Part shown: piece by piece, positions 52,986 to 61,286 of the stretch | How the letters are laid out: every line of letters starts with the position of its first letter | Position numbering within the stretch: position 1 is the first letter of the stretch | Origin: Bradyrhizobium elkanii USDA 76 | GTDB lineage: Bacteria; Pseudomonadota; Alphaproteobacteria; Rhizobiales; Xanthobacteraceae | Assembly: GCF_023278185.1 (NCBI RefSeq) | Contig: NZ_CP066356.1 | Coordinates: 1,976,001 to 2,040,000 of the forward strand | Reading direction: 5' to 3' | Length of the DNA stretch: 64,000 nucleotides | Position numbers and translations under genes: made by a program | Notes under the pieces: model-generated | The model's database searches: none | What the model was told of the DNA's origin: nothing | The model's input: only the letters and a program-made list of their open reading frames with translations

Positions 52986-53302
52986 TCGAGGTGATCGACG
53001 CCGAGCGCTGCACGTCCTGCGACATCTGCGTGAATGTCTGCCCCACCAATGTCTTCGACAAGACGGAGGGGATTCCGGTGATCGCCCGTCAGGGCGATTG
53101 CCAGACCTGTTTCCTCTGCGAACTGTATTGTCCCGAGGACGCGCTTTACGTGTCGCCTTATGCGGAGGAGCCTCGCCCGACCGATGTGGTAGCGCTGCGG
53201 CAGACTGCCGCGTTGGGTAGCTACCGCCGCGCGGTCGGCTGGACCGACGAGACGCGCGATCTCCGCGGCATCGACCGCAGCTATCTGCTCTTTGGTCATT
53301 GA
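52982..53302 (+). CDS. 2[4Fe-4S] ferredoxin, AprB-like partner of the flavoprotein
   Basis: The 106-residue protein has two full C-x2-C-x2-C-x3-C motifs: C10, C13, C16, C20 (CTSCDICVNVC) and C40, C43, C46, C50 (CQTCFLCELYC). Each is followed by Pro, as in bacterial ferredoxins. The C-terminal 45 residues are Arg-rich and may dock on the flavoprotein. ATG 52982 overlaps the flavoprotein stop, so the two are coupled. It should pass electrons to or from the flavoprotein. The known AprB subunit is longer, so this is a related, not identical, arrangement. Confidence 0.88.
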   Translation: MIEVIDAERCTSCDICVNVCPTNVFDKTEGIPVIARQGDCQTCFLCELYCPEDALYVSPYAEEPRPTDVVALRQTAALGSYRRAVGWTDETRDLRGIDRSYLLFGH

Positions 53303-53352
53303 GCCCGGGCTGTGCCCGGCGACCGAAGCCATTTCGCAATTGGACCGACCGA

Positions 53353-54477
53353 ATGAATGTACATCAATCCCTGACGACGGCGCAGCCTGTTGCGCCGCTG
53401 CCACCCATTCCGCTCGCATCAAGCGCCGGCGATGCCATGATCCGCTTCGAGGCGGTCTCGAAGGTCTACCCGGCCTATCGTGACAAGCCGAGCGTCCATG
53501 CCTTGCAGGCGATCGACTTCGCGATTCCGCGCGGCTCGATCACCGGCGTGATCGGCCGCTCCGGCGCCGGCAAATCGAGCCTCGTCCGCCTCATCAACGG
53601 GCTTGAGAAACCGTCGAGCGGCAGCGTCGTCGTCGATAACAGCGAGATCTCGGCGCTTGCCGGCCGCGAGTTGCGCCTGGCGCAGCGTTCGATCGGCATG
53701 ATCTTCCAGCACTTCAACCTGTTGTCGTCGCGGACGGCGGCGGACAATATTGCCTTGCCGCTCGAGATCGCCGGCTGGTCCAGGGCTGACATTGCCGTCC
53801 GTGTGGCCGAGCTGCTCGAGCTCGTCGGCATTGCCGACAAGTACGATCGCTATCCGTCCGAATTGTCCGGCGGCCAGAAACAGCGCATCGGCATCGCCCG
53901 TGCGCTAGCGACACGGCCGAATGTGCTGCTGTCCGACGAGGCGACGTCGGCGCTCGATCCGCAGACTACGCGCGCGATTCTGGACCTGCTGGCCAACATC
54001 AATCGCGAGCTCGGGGTCACGATCGTGCTGATCACCCACGAGATGTCGGTTGTCCGCCAGCTCGCCAAGGAGGTTGCGGTGATCGACGGCGGCCATGTCG
54101 TCGAGCGAGGTCATGTCGCGGAGATCTTCACGCATCCCCGGCATCCGGTCACGCAGGCGTTCCTTTCCGAGGTGATCGGGGACAGTGTTCCGGTCTCGCT
54201 GGCGAGCCGCCTTTCGCCGCAACCGGTTGCAGGCGGGCAGGCGGTCCTTCGCGTCCAGGTGCGCGGCACCGAAGCCGGCGACACCGTGGTGGCGCGGCTT
54301 TCGCGCGAGTTGTCCCATGACGTGGCGCTGCTGTCGGCACGCATCGATGAGATCGGCGGCCAGCACGTGGGTTCGCTGATCCTCGGCATTCCCGGCGGTG
54401 AAGCCGCGGCCAGCCGGGCCCTGGCCTATCTTTCTCAGCATGACATTCTGGTGGAGCGTCTCGGCTATGTCGCGTGA
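53353..54477 (+). CDS. metN: Methionine-type ABC transporter ATPase
   Basis: The product has MetN motifs: VIGRSGAGKSSLVRLINGLE (Walker A), FQHFNLLSSRTAADNIALPL, ELSGGQKQRIGIARALA, VLLSDEATSALD and ITHEMSVVRQLAKEVAVIDG. A NIL substrate-sensing domain ends the protein (about residues 295-374). The first 27 residues before MIRFEAVSKVYP are extra and low-complexity, so ATG 53437 is an alternative start. It overlaps the permease gene. As the only MetN in the window it probably serves several binding proteins. Confidence 0.95.
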   Translation: MNVHQSLTTAQPVAPLPPIPLASSAGDAMIRFEAVSKVYPAYRDKPSVHALQAIDFAIPRGSITGVIGRSGAGKSSLVRLINGLEKPSSGSVVVDNSEISALAGRELRLAQRSIGMIFQHFNLLSSRTAADNIALPLEIAGWSRADIAVRVAELLELVGIADKYDRYPSELSGGQKQRIGIARALATRPNVLLSDEATSALDPQTTRAILDLLANINRELGVTIVLITHEMSVVRQLAKEVAVIDGGHVVERGHVAEIFTHPRHPVTQAFLSEVIGDSVPVSLASRLSPQPVAGGQAVLRVQVRGTEAGDTVVARLSRELSHDVALLSARIDEIGGQHVGSLILGIPGGEAAASRALAYLSQHDILVERLGYVA

Positions 54478-55132
54478 ACTCATCAACCTGATCGTTCAGG
54501 CCACCGGCGAGAGCCTCTTCATGGTCTCGGTGGCCGCGCTGGTTGCGACCGCGCTGGGCCTTCCGCTTGGCGTCTTCCTGGCGACCAGCCGGAAAGGCGA
54601 GCTGTTCGCCGCACCGTCAGCCAATGGCGTGCTCGGCGTCATCGTCAATGCGGCCCGCTCGACGCCGTTCATCATCCTGGTGGTTGCGATCATTCCTTTC
54701 ACGCGGCTGATTGCCGGCACCTCGATCGGATCGGGCGCGGCAATTGTGCCGCTCACCATCGCGGCGACGCCGTTCATCGCCCGTCTGGTCGAGGCGGCGA
54801 TCCGCGAGGTCGATGCCGGTCTGATCGAGACGGCGTCCTCGTTCGGTGCGAGCCCGCTGCAGATTGTGTTCAAGGTGCTGATCCCGGAGGCCTTGCCGGG
54901 GGTGGTGCTGGCCCTGACGCTCGCGGTGGTCAGCCTGCTCGGCTACTCCGCAATGGTCGGGGCCGTCGGAGGCGGCGGCCTCGGCGACCTCGGCATTCGC
55001 TACGGCTATCAGCGCTTCATGCCCGAAATGATGTTGGCGGTCGTCGTCGTTTTGATCGCGCTGGTTCAGACCGTGCAGACCGCCGGCGACTACCTGGCGC
55101 GCCGCGTCAATCGCCGCCTGCGTCATCGCTAA
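54467..55132 (+). CDS. metI: Methionine-type ABC transporter permease
   Basis: The 221-residue protein has five hydrophobic segments, SRELINLIVQATGESLFMVS, VNAARSTPFIILVVAIIPFT and the ATPase contact loop VDAGLIETASSFGASPLQIV, then AVVSLLGYSAMVGAVGGGG. ATG 54467 lies within the last codons of metN and gives the normal length; the frame upstream to 54398 is rejected. It is the last gene of the flavoprotein-ferredoxin-metNI run. A binding protein gene does not follow; MetQ-type genes lie further on. Confidence 0.95.
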   Translation: MSRELINLIVQATGESLFMVSVAALVATALGLPLGVFLATSRKGELFAAPSANGVLGVIVNAARSTPFIILVVAIIPFTRLIAGTSIGSGAAIVPLTIAATPFIARLVEAAIREVDAGLIETASSFGASPLQIVFKVLIPEALPGVVLALTLAVVSLLGYSAMVGAVGGGGLGDLGIRYGYQRFMPEMMLAVVVVLIALVQTVQTAGDYLARRVNRRLRHR

Positions 55133-55145
55133 AGAGGCAGCGCCG

Positions 55146-56153
55146 TCACGATCCCTTCGGCGCCCAGATCTTGACGTCGCCGGTATCGACCTTGCGTGGC
55201 AGCAGACCTTCGGCCGTGAAGGTATCGGCGATCCGCTGCTGCTCGGAAAGGCCGGCCGCGCTGACCACGCCGACCTTGTAGGAGCGGTGGCTGTTGGCCT
55301 CCTCCACCGTGGCGGCGTCGATGCCCCACAGGCCGGCGAGCAGAGCCGCGGCCTCGTTCGGGTTGGCTTTGACCCAGGTGCCGGTTTCGACCAGCCTGGC
55401 AAAGATGGCATTCAGTGCATCGGCCCGCTTTTCGGCGAACGCGGCCGACGCGAGATAGTAGCGCTTGTAGCTTGCGAGCCCGCCGCTGCCGTCGGTCAGG
55501 ATGCGCGCGCCGGACTGGCGTTGCGCGCTGCTGAGGAACGGATCCCAGGCGACCCAGGCATCGACATTGCCGCTGACGAACGCCGCGCGGCCATCGGCCG
55601 GCGTCAGATAGGCCGGCGTGATGTCCTTGAAGGACAGTCCGGCCTTGGCAAGTACCGCAAGCAGCAGGAAGTGGCTGCCCGCGCCCTTGGTGACCGCGAC
55701 CTTCTTGCCCTTGAGATCGGCCGGCGACCTGATCGCGGACTCCTTCGGCACCAGGATCGCCTGCGCCGATGGAGAAGCAGCTTCCTCGGCGACGTAAGCG
55801 AGCTTGGCGCCGGCGGCCTGGGCGAAGATCGGCACGGTATCGGCGACGTCGGCCCCGAAATCGATGCTGCCGACATTGATGGCCTCGAGCAGCGGCAGGC
55901 CGCTGGTGAACTCATGCCATGACACGGTGATGCCGAGCGGCGCCAACGCCTTCTCCAGCGCGCCGTTGGTTTTCAGGATCGCGGTCAGCGTCGACGATTT
56001 CTGGTAGCCGATCCGCATTTCTTCGGCGGCCGCAGGCCGAATCAGCGAGGTCATCGCAAGCAGCCCGATGGCGGCGACAGCAAGACGGCGCGACATCGCA
56101 ACCGCCGATGATGCGGCCTGTGCTGGCGAGACGGGGCGGGCAAAGATGGGCAT
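55146..56153 (-). CDS. ssuA: Aliphatic sulfonate-type binding protein (SsuA-like)
   Basis: The product has MRIGYQKSSTLTAILKTNGA, the SsuA opening, then FTSGLPLLEAINVGSIDFGA, VAEEAASPSAQAILVPKESA, LKGKKVAVTKGAGSHFLLLA and GRAAFVSGNVDAWVAWDPFL. ATG 56153 follows AGGAC; it gives 335 residues with the hydrophobic signal core (AVAAIGLLAMTSLIRPAAAE) starting about 19 residues in, so 56096 is another possible start. It has no own permease next to it and may use the ssuBC-type pair at 46708-48320. Confidence 0.88.
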   Translation of the reverse strand: MPIFARPVSPAQAASSAVAMSRRLAVAAIGLLAMTSLIRPAAAEEMRIGYQKSSTLTAILKTNGALEKALAPLGITVSWHEFTSGLPLLEAINVGSIDFGADVADTVPIFAQAAGAKLAYVAEEAASPSAQAILVPKESAIRSPADLKGKKVAVTKGAGSHFLLLAVLAKAGLSFKDITPAYLTPADGRAAFVSGNVDAWVAWDPFLSSAQRQSGARILTDGSGGLASYKRYYLASAAFAEKRADALNAIFARLVETGTWVKANPNEAAALLAGLWGIDAATVEEANSHRSYKVGVVSAAGLSEQQRIADTFTAEGLLPRKVDTGDVKIWAPKGS

Positions 56154-56480
56154 GGCAAGTCGTCCTGAGCCGGTTCGATCTGTTGCCATTTGTGTGCAAT
56201 CGGAGCACCGGAGGCAATCGCGGAGAAATCGTCCGAACGAGTGCAATTTTCTCTGCAAGCGAAGTCCGCGAGAATAGTATTTTTGGCGCGCGCGGTGCGG
56301 CCGGCATCAGCAGATAAGCCGCTCGCTGCGCCAAAGTGCCCAGCCGGCTCCATTCTCTTTTCATCGCGGCCACAGCAGCGGCGACTCGTCATGCGGAAAA
56401 ATTTGGATTCTCATTTCATTGATTTCGTCCCCGGAGCGGGCGATGAGCTTGATAACGATTTCAGTTCCATGGAGACCGGG
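56154..56480. other. Divergent intergenic region, SsuA-like and MetQ-like genes
   Basis: No gene is supported. It holds the element at 56272-56291 and otherwise ordinary GC-rich sequence. An in-frame extension of the MetQ-like gene through this area is not credible because the signal peptide begins at 56481. Confidence 0.4.
56272..56291 (+). promoter_or_regulatory. Candidate sulfur-island promoter element
   Basis: GAATAGTATTTTTGGCGCGC lies 189 bp upstream of the MetQ-like start (56481) in a divergent region. It aligns with GAATATTCTTTTGCGCGC at 51217. Confidence 0.4.
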
Positions 56481-57263
56481 ATGTTGCTTCGATCCATTTT
56501 CGCACTTGCAGGCGTTGTTGCGATCTGGTCGCCCGCCGCCGCGGCAGAAACGATCAAGATCGGCGTGACGCCCGGCCCGCATGCACAAATCCTCGAGGCC
56601 GTGAAACCGATCGCGGCGAAGAGCGGGCTCGAGCTTCAGCTCATCGAGTTCTCCGACTATGTCGTTCCGAACGCCGCGCTCGACGCCGGCGACATCCAGG
56701 CCAACTCGTTTCAGAATCAGCCCTATCTGGACAACCAGAAGGCCGATCGTGGCTACAAGATCGAGCAGGTGGGACTGACGGTCAATTTTCCGATCGGTGT
56801 CTATTCGCGCAAGCACAAGAGCTGGGCCGACGTTCCTGACGGAGCCAAGGTCTCAATTCCCAATGATCCGACCAATGGCGGCCGGGCGCTGCTCCTGTTG
56901 CGCGACAAGGGCGCGATCAAGCTGAAGAGCGACGTCGGCTTCAAGCCGACCGTTATCGACATCACCGACAATCCCAGGAAGCTGAAATTCGTAGAGGTCG
57001 ACGCGGCTCAGGCGCCCCGGGCGCTCGACGATGTCGATGCGGCGGTCATCAACACCAACTATGCGACGCAGGCCGGTCTCGATCCGGTCAAGGATCCGAT
57101 CCTGCGCGAGGATCCGAAAGGGCCATACGTCAATCTGATTGCGGTTCGCTCCGCCGACAAGGACAAGCCGTGGGTCAAGATCCTGGTCGATAGCTACCAC
57201 ACGCCGGAGATCAAGGAATTCGTCCAGACCAAGTTCAAGGGCGCGGTGCTGCCCGGCTGGTAG
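56481..57263 (+). CDS. MetQ/NlpA-family binding protein
   Basis: ATG 56481 follows GGAG and gives a 260-residue protein with signal MLLRSIFALAGVVAIWSPAA and the NlpA fold: IKIGVTPGPHAQILEAVKPI, LIEFSDYVVPNAALDAGDIQ, NSFQNQPYLDNQKADRGYKI, VSIPNDPTNGGRALLLLRDK and DVDAAVINTNYATQAGLDPV. There is no lipobox Cys. It is about half identical by eye to the next gene, so the two are a tandem duplication that diverged. They lie beside an FMN monooxygenase. Confidence 0.92.
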   Translation: MLLRSIFALAGVVAIWSPAAAAETIKIGVTPGPHAQILEAVKPIAAKSGLELQLIEFSDYVVPNAALDAGDIQANSFQNQPYLDNQKADRGYKIEQVGLTVNFPIGVYSRKHKSWADVPDGAKVSIPNDPTNGGRALLLLRDKGAIKLKSDVGFKPTVIDITDNPRKLKFVEVDAAQAPRALDDVDAAVINTNYATQAGLDPVKDPILREDPKGPYVNLIAVRSADKDKPWVKILVDSYHTPEIKEFVQTKFKGAVLPGW

Positions 57264-57288
57264 TTGCCGATCCAATCGCTGAGGGAAG

Positions 57289-58068
57289 ATGATGCGTATT
57301 CTGATGACGGCGGTTGCCGCGGTAACGCTCCTGGTCGGCACCGCGAGGGCCGAAACGGTCCGGGTCGGCGTCACGGCCGGACCACACGCCGAGATCCTCG
57401 AAGTCGTCAAGAAGGTGGCCGCGGGCCATGGGTTCGACATCAAGGTGGTCGAATTCACCGACTACGTGATCCCGAACCATGCGCTCGCGCTCGGGGATCT
57501 CGAGGCCAATTCGTTCCAGCACGAGCCTTATTTGAAGAACCAGATATCGAAGACCGGCTGGAAGATCGTCAAGGTCGCCACCACGATTGCGTCGCCGCAG
57601 GGTGTCTACTCGTTGAAGTACAAGAAGCTGGCCGATCTTCCGGATGGCGCCCGGGTGGCGATCGCCAACGATCCTTCCAATGGCGCGCGCGGCCTGATGA
57701 TCCTCGCGCTGCACGGCGTGATCAAGCTCAAGGATCCCAACAACGTCGCGTCGACCATTGCCGACATCACTGACAATCCGAAGCATCTGCGCTTCGTCGA
57801 GCTTGATGCCGCGCAGTTGCCGCGTTCCCTGCAAGATGTCGATCTGGTCTCGATCAACAACAATTATGCGGTTCAGGCCGGGCTCAATCCCGCCACCGAT
57901 GCAATTGCCCGCGAGGCGGCCGATGGCCCGTGGGTCAACATCATTGCCGTGCGCGAGGCGGACAAGGACAAGCCCTGGGTCAAGCAGCTGATCGATGCCT
58001 ATCATTCCGAGGAGGTCAAGGCATTCCTCGAGAAGCGCTTCAAGGGCACCTACATCGCAACCTGGTGA
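57289..58068 (+). CDS. MetQ/NlpA-family binding protein (tandem paralogue)
   Basis: The 259-residue protein has signal MMRILMTAVAAVTLLVGTAR-A and the fold VRVGVTAGPHAEILEVVKKV, VVEFTDYVIPNHALALGDLE, ANSFQHEPYLKNQISKTGWK, VAIANDPSNGARGLMILALH and DVDLVSINNNYAVQAGLNPA. It starts 25 bp after the preceding paralogue with GAGGGAAG upstream. As with the others, no lipobox Cys is seen. It is presumably cotranscribed with 56481. Confidence 0.92.
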   Translation: MMRILMTAVAAVTLLVGTARAETVRVGVTAGPHAEILEVVKKVAAGHGFDIKVVEFTDYVIPNHALALGDLEANSFQHEPYLKNQISKTGWKIVKVATTIASPQGVYSLKYKKLADLPDGARVAIANDPSNGARGLMILALHGVIKLKDPNNVASTIADITDNPKHLRFVELDAAQLPRSLQDVDLVSINNNYAVQAGLNPATDAIAREAADGPWVNIIAVREADKDKPWVKQLIDAYHSEEVKAFLEKRFKGTYIATW

Positions 58069-58109
58069 CGGGCGTTGATCGCCCATCGCCGGGAGGTTTC
58101 CAGGCTGAT

Positions 58110-59510
58110 CTATTCGGCGGCCTCGGTGCGCGCTGCCGCCGAAGCGCGGCGGAAGCCGGCGCCGGGATGCGTGGGGTCAAGATAGGGACCGCGTCCGGGG
58201 AACAGCTTCTCGCGCAGCGTGCCTTCGCGATAGGCTGTCTTGTAGACTCCGCGTGACTGCAACTCCGGCACGACGAGGTCGACGAATGACGTCAGCGATT
58301 CCGGCGCGACGAGGCGGAACAGGTTGAAGCCGTCGACGTCGGTTTCGTCGACCCAGGCGATCAGCTCGTCCGCCACGTCCTGCGGTGAGCCGACCACGAA
58401 TGGCGAGCGTGCGCCGACCCGGCTCAGCGTCGCGAGATCACCGACCTTGACCGGCCGGTCGCTCCGCAACGTGAAATTCTCGACCATCGACTGGATCGCG
58501 TTGCTCTCGACATACTGCACCGCCTGATCGGGACGATAGTTCGAGAAATCGATGCCGGTCCAGCCCGAGAGCAGGGCCAGCTGGCCGGCTTGATCGACAT
58601 ACCCTGCGTACTCCTCGAGCAGATCGTTCGCCTCCGCGCGTGTCGGGGCGACGATTACGGTCGCGCCGGCGAACAGGCGGATATCATAGGGATCGCGTCC
58701 GAGCGCCTTGGCCGCCTCCCTGATCTCGCGTACGGCGCGGGCCAGAATGGGCTTGGTCTGGCCGTTGAGGAAGATCGCCTCCGCGTGCCTCGCCGCGAGG
58801 GCGCGGCCGCGCTTCGAGGTTCCCGCCTGATACAGCAACGGTGTGCGCTGTGGCGAGGGTTCGGCGAGGTGGATGCCGTCGACCTGGTAATGAAGTCCCT
58901 GGTGCCGCACATTGTGGATCCTTGCCGGATCAGTGAACACGCGCGCTGTCCGGTCACGGCGGACCGCGCCGTCCTCCCAGCTGCCTTCCCACAGCTTGTA
59001 GCTTGCGGTGAGGAATTCCTCGGCCGCCTCGTAGCGTTCATCATGCGCGCGGTTGGCCTCAAGACCCATTCCGCGGGCGCCGCTATCGAGATAGCCGGTG
59101 ACGATGTTCCAGCCGATCCGTCCGCGAGTGAGATGATCGAGCGTCGAGAAGCGGCGCGCGAACTGATAGGGATGTTCGTAGGAGAGGTTGGACGTGATGC
59201 CGAAGCCGAGATGCTTCGTTGCGTAAGCCATGGCGGAGACGAGCAGGGTCGGCTCGGCGTTCGGCAACTGAACGGCGTGGCGCAGCGCGGTCTCAGGACT
59301 GCCGCCGTAGACGTCATAGATGCCAAAGACGTCGGCCAGGAAGATGCCGTCGAGCAGGCCGCGTTCGGCCGTTCTGGCGTAGTCCACCCAATAGTCGAGC
59401 GAGTTGTAGTTAAGTGAAGTGTCGCGCGGATGCGACCAGAGGCCGGCCCAGTTGTGGCTCGGCGCCATCATGTTGAACGCGTTGAAGCGAAGTTCCTTCG
59501 GTCTGGTCAT
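58110..59510 (-). CDS. FMN-dependent monooxygenase, NtaA/SnaA/DszA family
   Basis: The 466-residue protein has LRFNAFNMMAPSHNWAGLWS, YARTAERGLLDGIFLADVFG, TKHLGFGITSNLSYEHPYQF, RRFSTLDHLTRGRIGWNIVT, and FNLFRLVAPESLTSFVDLVV near the end. The start MTRPKELRFNAF is conserved in this branch. It is convergent with the two MetQ-type genes and divergent from the sulfhydrylase gene. An element at 59560 lies 50 bp before its start. The substrate is unknown. Confidence 0.9.
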   Translation of the reverse strand: MTRPKELRFNAFNMMAPSHNWAGLWSHPRDTSLNYNSLDYWVDYARTAERGLLDGIFLADVFGIYDVYGGSPETALRHAVQLPNAEPTLLVSAMAYATKHLGFGITSNLSYEHPYQFARRFSTLDHLTRGRIGWNIVTGYLDSGARGMGLEANRAHDERYEAAEEFLTASYKLWEGSWEDGAVRRDRTARVFTDPARIHNVRHQGLHYQVDGIHLAEPSPQRTPLLYQAGTSKRGRALAARHAEAIFLNGQTKPILARAVREIREAAKALGRDPYDIRLFAGATVIVAPTRAEANDLLEEYAGYVDQAGQLALLSGWTGIDFSNYRPDQAVQYVESNAIQSMVENFTLRSDRPVKVGDLATLSRVGARSPFVVGSPQDVADELIAWVDETDVDGFNLFRLVAPESLTSFVDLVVPELQSRGVYKTAYREGTLREKLFPGRGPYLDPTHPGAGFRRASAAARTEAAE

Positions 59511-59927
59511 CGCGCGAATCCGCCAATTGAGGACTTAGAGGTAATTTATCACGCCGGCTGCGCGGCTTTATTTTCTATTCGGAGAAACAGGATCAAAATC
59601 GTGCTCCGTCTCCGACCCGGCGGAGCAGAGATTCGTTTGTTCGACTTCGTCGTGCTGTTCGAACTGACGGTATGCACGACATTGCGCACTGATTTGCAGG
59701 TGCGATCAGCAGACGACTCATCAGCTCCACTGATCCTTTCAACGCGACGGCGCAGTGAAACAAATGTTACGCGATCGGCGCAGCGGCTGAAAAATTAGCG
59801 ACGCCATCAGACGCGCGGCCAGCACGCTCATCGCTATTTTCGCCGACGTCTCGACAGTCGCGGACGCGGCTGCGCATCATTCTTTGCCTTTTGATGCTGG
59901 GTCCACGGATTTCAGGAGATTTTCGAG
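59511..59927. other. Divergent intergenic region upstream of the sulfhydrylase-type gene
   Basis: No gene is supported in these 417 bp. Apart from the element at 59560-59580, the part near 59760-59860 is A/T-richer with a GAAAAATTAGCG stretch, a possible promoter for the gene at 59928. A clear -35/-10 pair is not evident. Confidence 0.35.
59560..59580 (-). promoter_or_regulatory. Candidate sulfur-island promoter element
   Basis: Read on the minus strand GAATAGAAAATAAAGCCGCG lies 50 bp before the ATG at 59510, pointing toward it. It shares GAATA, a 7-10 base A/T tract and GCGC with the other elements. Confidence 0.35.
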
Positions 59928-61253
59928 ATGCCGATCGAAACCAAGAATGTCGAGACGCTCGCCTTGCATGGCGGATCGTACCGGTCCGACCCGGCGACCG
60001 GCGCCGTCGCTGTTCCGATCTACCAAACGACGTCCTTTCAATTCGAGAATACCGATCACGCATCGCGGCTGTTCGCCCTGGAGGCGATCGGACAGATCTA
60101 CACCAGGATCAAGAACCCGACGGCTGACGCGTTCGAGGAGCGCTTGGCTGCGCTGGAAGGCGGCGTTGGCGCGCTGGCCGTGGCGTCGGGCCAGTCGGCG
60201 ACGGCCTACGCGATCTTCAACATCGCGCAAGCGGGGGACAACATTGTCTCATCGACCGATCTGTACGGCGGCACCTGGACGCTGCTGTCGCAGACGCTGA
60301 AGCAGTTCGGTATCGAGGTTCGCTTCGTCGATCCGGCCGATCCGGAGAACTTCCGCCGCGCGACCGACGCAAAGACCCGCGCCTACTTCGCCGAGACGCT
60401 ACCGAACCCCAAGCTCAATGTATTCCCGATCAGGGAAGTCGCGGATATCGGCCGTTCGCTCGGCGTGCCGCTGATTCTCGATAATACCGCCGTCCCGCTC
60501 ATTGCGCGCCCGTTCGAGCACGGCGCGGCGATCGTCGTCTATTCCGCGACAAAGTATATCGGCGGCCACGGCACGTCGATTGGCGGTGCGATCATCGATG
60601 GCGGCAATTTCGACTGGGCGGCGCACGCCGAGCGCTTCCCGCTGCTGACGCAGCCGGACGATGCCTATCACGGCGCGATCTGGACTGAGGCAGCCAAGCC
60701 GCTCGGTCCGATCGCCTACATCCTGCGTGCACGCGTGAAGCTGCTGCGCGATCTCGGCGCCGCGGTCGCGCCCCAGAACGCATTTCAGTTCATCCAGGGA
60801 CTCGAGACCTTGCCGCTGCGGTTGCGTCAGCACAACGAGAACGCGATCAAGGTCGCAAACTTCCTGGCACGGCATCCCGCCGTTTCGCATGTGATCTTTC
60901 CCGGACTGCAGAGCGGGGAGGACCGGCGCCGCGCCGATCTCTATCTGAAGGGCGGCTATGGCGGGCTGGTCGGCTTCGAGCTGAAAGGAGGCGTCGAGGC
61001 CGGCCGTCGGTTCATCGATGCGCTGAAACTGTTTTATCACGTTGCCAACATCGGCGATGCGCGCTCGCTAGCGATCCACCCGGCATCGACCACCCATCAG
61101 CAGCTGAGCGCCGCAGAGCAGCTCGCGGCAGGCGTGACGCCCGGCTACATCAGGCTTTCGGTCGGCGTCGAGCATCCGGACGACATTCTCGCCGACCTCA
61201 CCCAGGCATTGGCCGAGGCTGAGGCGGGAAGCAGCGGCCGCAAGGCGGCCTGA
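59928..61253 (+). CDS. O-acetylhomoserine sulfhydrylase-type PLP enzyme
   Basis: The 441-residue protein is of the Cys/Met metabolism PLP family: VPIYQTTSFQFENTDHA, FALEAIGQIYTRIKNPTADA, GALAVASGQSATAYAIF, VSSTDLYGGTWTLL, LGVPLILDNT and the PLP lysine near 209 in VVYSATKYIGGHGTSIGGAI. The R-I-x-N-P-T motif and length fit O-acetylhomoserine sulfhydrylase (MetY), which adds sulfide or methanethiol to O-acetylhomoserine. Gamma-lyase activity is the main alternative. A MetQ-type gene follows 33 bp later. Confidence 0.9.
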   Translation: MPIETKNVETLALHGGSYRSDPATGAVAVPIYQTTSFQFENTDHASRLFALEAIGQIYTRIKNPTADAFEERLAALEGGVGALAVASGQSATAYAIFNIAQAGDNIVSSTDLYGGTWTLLSQTLKQFGIEVRFVDPADPENFRRATDAKTRAYFAETLPNPKLNVFPIREVADIGRSLGVPLILDNTAVPLIARPFEHGAAIVVYSATKYIGGHGTSIGGAIIDGGNFDWAAHAERFPLLTQPDDAYHGAIWTEAAKPLGPIAYILRARVKLLRDLGAAVAPQNAFQFIQGLETLPLRLRQHNENAIKVANFLARHPAVSHVIFPGLQSGEDRRRADLYLKGGYGGLVGFELKGGVEAGRRFIDALKLFYHVANIGDARSLAIHPASTTHQQLSAAEQLAAGVTPGYIRLSVGVEHPDDILADLTQALAEAEAGSSGRKAA

Positions 61254-61286
61254 TCGATCCCTGATGACGGAGTTGAAACCGAGACC

